Assembly (NCBI GenBank): GCA_012961755.1
Contig: DTYS01000220.1
Span: 1 to 7,421, forward strand
Direction of reading: 5' to 3'
Source: Candidatus Latescibacterota bacterium
GTDB taxonomy: Bacteria; Latescibacterota; 4484-107; B68-G9
DNA length: 7,421 bases
The notes under the pieces are model-generated. The model searched no databases. It was not told the origin of the DNA and was given only the letters and a program-made list of their open reading frames with translations. The position numbers and the translations under genes are program-made. Shown here piece after piece: positions 6,429 through 7,421 of this stretch (positions are counted from its first letter, which is position 1; each line of letters begins with the position of its first letter).

Positions 6429-7421
6429 AGGACTCCTCGGACCTCCTATCTACCACCCTCACGGCCTTCCCCTGCCCGGACGGAAGCCCACCCGGCTCTA
6501 CGAACTCCACCTTCGGGGTCACGAGGATCTCCTCCCTTAAGGCCCTCTTGACCCTCTCCTTAAGCTCCTCAAGCTTCCTTATCCCACCCTTGAGCAACTC
6601 CTCCCTGACCTCGATCCTCACCACCATCTCGTCCATGGGTCCCGCCTTCTCCAGGACTATCACATAGTTGTTCCCCACCTCGGGGAACGTCATGAGGACC
6701 TGCTCGACCTGCATGGGGAATACGTTCACCCCCTTTATTATGAACATATCGTCCGTCCTCCCCTTTATCCTGGATATCCTCCTGTGGGTCCTGCCGCAGG
6801 GGCAGGGGTCGGGATAGACGAAGGCGAGGTCCCCGGTTCGATACCTCAGAAGCGGCATAGCCTCCCTGCGGAGGGCCGTGAGCACGAGCTCGCCCTCCTC
6901 CCCCTCCGGGACGGGCTCCAAGGTCTCCGGGTCTACGACCTCCAATATGTAGCTGTCCTCCCAAACGTGCATCCCTTCCTTGTACGGACACTCGAAGGCA
7001 ACCCCGGGCCCGTTCATCTCGGAAAGGCCGTAAGAGTTGAAGGCATCTATACCGTAAGCCTCCTCTATCCTCCTCCTCACCTCCTCGGTGTGGGGTTCGG
7101 CACCCACGAAGGCCATGCGAAGCTCGGTGTCCTCCTTGGGGTCCAGTCCCATCTCCTGAAAGGTCTCCAGTAGCTTAAGGGCGTAGCTCGGAATTATGTG
7201 GACCGCCGTGGTTCCGAACTGGCGCATGAGGGTTATCTGCCTTCGGCTGTTGCCGGCGCCGGAGGGTATCACCAGCGCACCTATCCTCTCCGCTCCGTAG
7301 TGGAGCCCAAGGCCTCCCGTGAACAGCCCGTAGCTCATCATGTTCTGAAACACGTCCTCCTTCCTCATCCCGACCATATATAGACACCTTGCCACAAGGT
7401 CGGCCCACGTCTCCAGGTCCC
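6427..7421 (-). CDS. paaK: Phenylacetate-CoA ligase family enzyme (N-terminus outside window)
   Basis: This is the C-terminal 330 or so residues of an adenylate-forming ligase that converts an aryl or indolyl acid, ATP and CoA to the acyl-CoA, AMP and pyrophosphate. Reading continues in frame to the right edge (DLETWADLVARC), which matches PaaK proteins around the W-x-x-x-x-AR segment, so the GTG at 7395 is an internal Val rather than the start; about 100 residues with the Ser/Gly/Thr-rich P-loop are missing. Visible family motifs: YGLFTGGLGLHYGAE, IPSYAL, the YGLSEMNGPG adenylate motif (about 7003-7032), RTGDL (about 6829-6840), CPCGR (about 6792-6806, possible metal or structural cysteines) and the hinge GRTDDMFIIKGVNVFP. 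Substrate choice between phenylacetate, indoleacetate and similar acids cannot be read from sequence. It is 10 nt upstream of the ACT gene, suggesting one operon. Family membership is secure; the symbol denotes family, not proven substrate. Confidence 0.93.
   Translation of the reverse strand, partial: DLETWADLVARCLYMVGMRKEDVFQNMMSYGLFTGGLGLHYGAERIGALVIPSGAGNSRRQITLMRQFGTTAVHIIPSYALKLLETFQEMGLDPKEDTELRMAFVGAEPHTEEVRRRIEEAYGIDAFNSYGLSEMNGPGVAFECPYKEGMHVWEDSYILEVVDPETLEPVPEGEEGELVLTALRREAMPLLRYRTGDLAFVYPDPCPCGRTHRRISRIKGRTDDMFIIKGVNVFPMQVEQVLMTFPEVGNNYVIVLEKAGPMDEMVVRIEVREELLKGGIRKLEELKERVKRALREEILVTPKVEFVEPGGLPSGQGKAVRVVDRRSEES

Noticed and set aside
7393..7395. GTG as start codon of the PaaK-family gene
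   Set aside because: In-frame codons upstream to the window edge match conserved PaaK sequence, and starting here would remove the essential N-terminal ATP-binding loop.

Overview
The window is gene-dense bacterial DNA holding two convergent gene sets: three histidine-kinase-type signalling genes on the plus strand (left four fifths) and two genes on the minus strand (right end). The DNA is moderately GC-rich. AGG is the favoured arginine codon and ATA is common for isoleucine. Coding is nearly gapless and Shine-Dalgarno sites are strong. Together with a phenylacetate-CoA ligase/ACT-protein pair, this resembles thermophilic or anaerobic bacteria such as deep-branching lineages or Synergistota-like organisms. 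The phylum cannot be fixed from this window.

Positions 1-1430 hold the 3' part of a GAF-PAS-HisKA-HATPase histidine kinase that runs off the left edge. Positions 1434-3392 hold a second kinase-like protein: degenerate receiver, GAF, PAS, intact HisKA dimerisation/phosphoacceptor domain, and an ATP-binding domain that has lost its N and G1 boxes and part of G2. Positions 3364-6015 hold a large hybrid kinase: receiver, GAF, GAF, PAS, HisKA, HATPase, receiver. The junctions are a 3-nt gap and a 29-nt overlap, each with an SD inside the upstream gene, so the three are almost certainly one translationally coupled operon. None of the three has a transmembrane segment or a DNA-binding output domain in the part seen. 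I infer a cytoplasmic multi-kinase phosphorelay in which the first gene supplies kinase activity, the second acts as a pseudokinase scaffold, phosphotransfer partner or phosphatase, and the third carries two receivers able to accept phosphate.

Positions 6012-6416 (minus) encode a small tandem-ACT protein. Positions 6427-7421 (minus) encode the C-terminal part of a phenylacetate-CoA ligase (PaaK) family enzyme that runs off the right edge. They are 10 nt apart and probably co-transcribed. This pairing is known from anaerobes and archaea, often near indolepyruvate:ferredoxin oxidoreductase genes, and suggests aryl-acid or aromatic amino-acid metabolism with amino-acid sensing. The plus and minus sets meet tail to tail with stop codons sharing one TTAA palindrome.

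There is no non-coding stretch over 300 bases; the longest gap is 10 nt. I see no tRNA, rRNA, CRISPR array, insertion sequence, riboswitch, convincing promoter or intrinsic terminator. Promoters for both gene sets must lie outside the window. The main point of interest is the tandem kinase/pseudokinase/hybrid-kinase arrangement.
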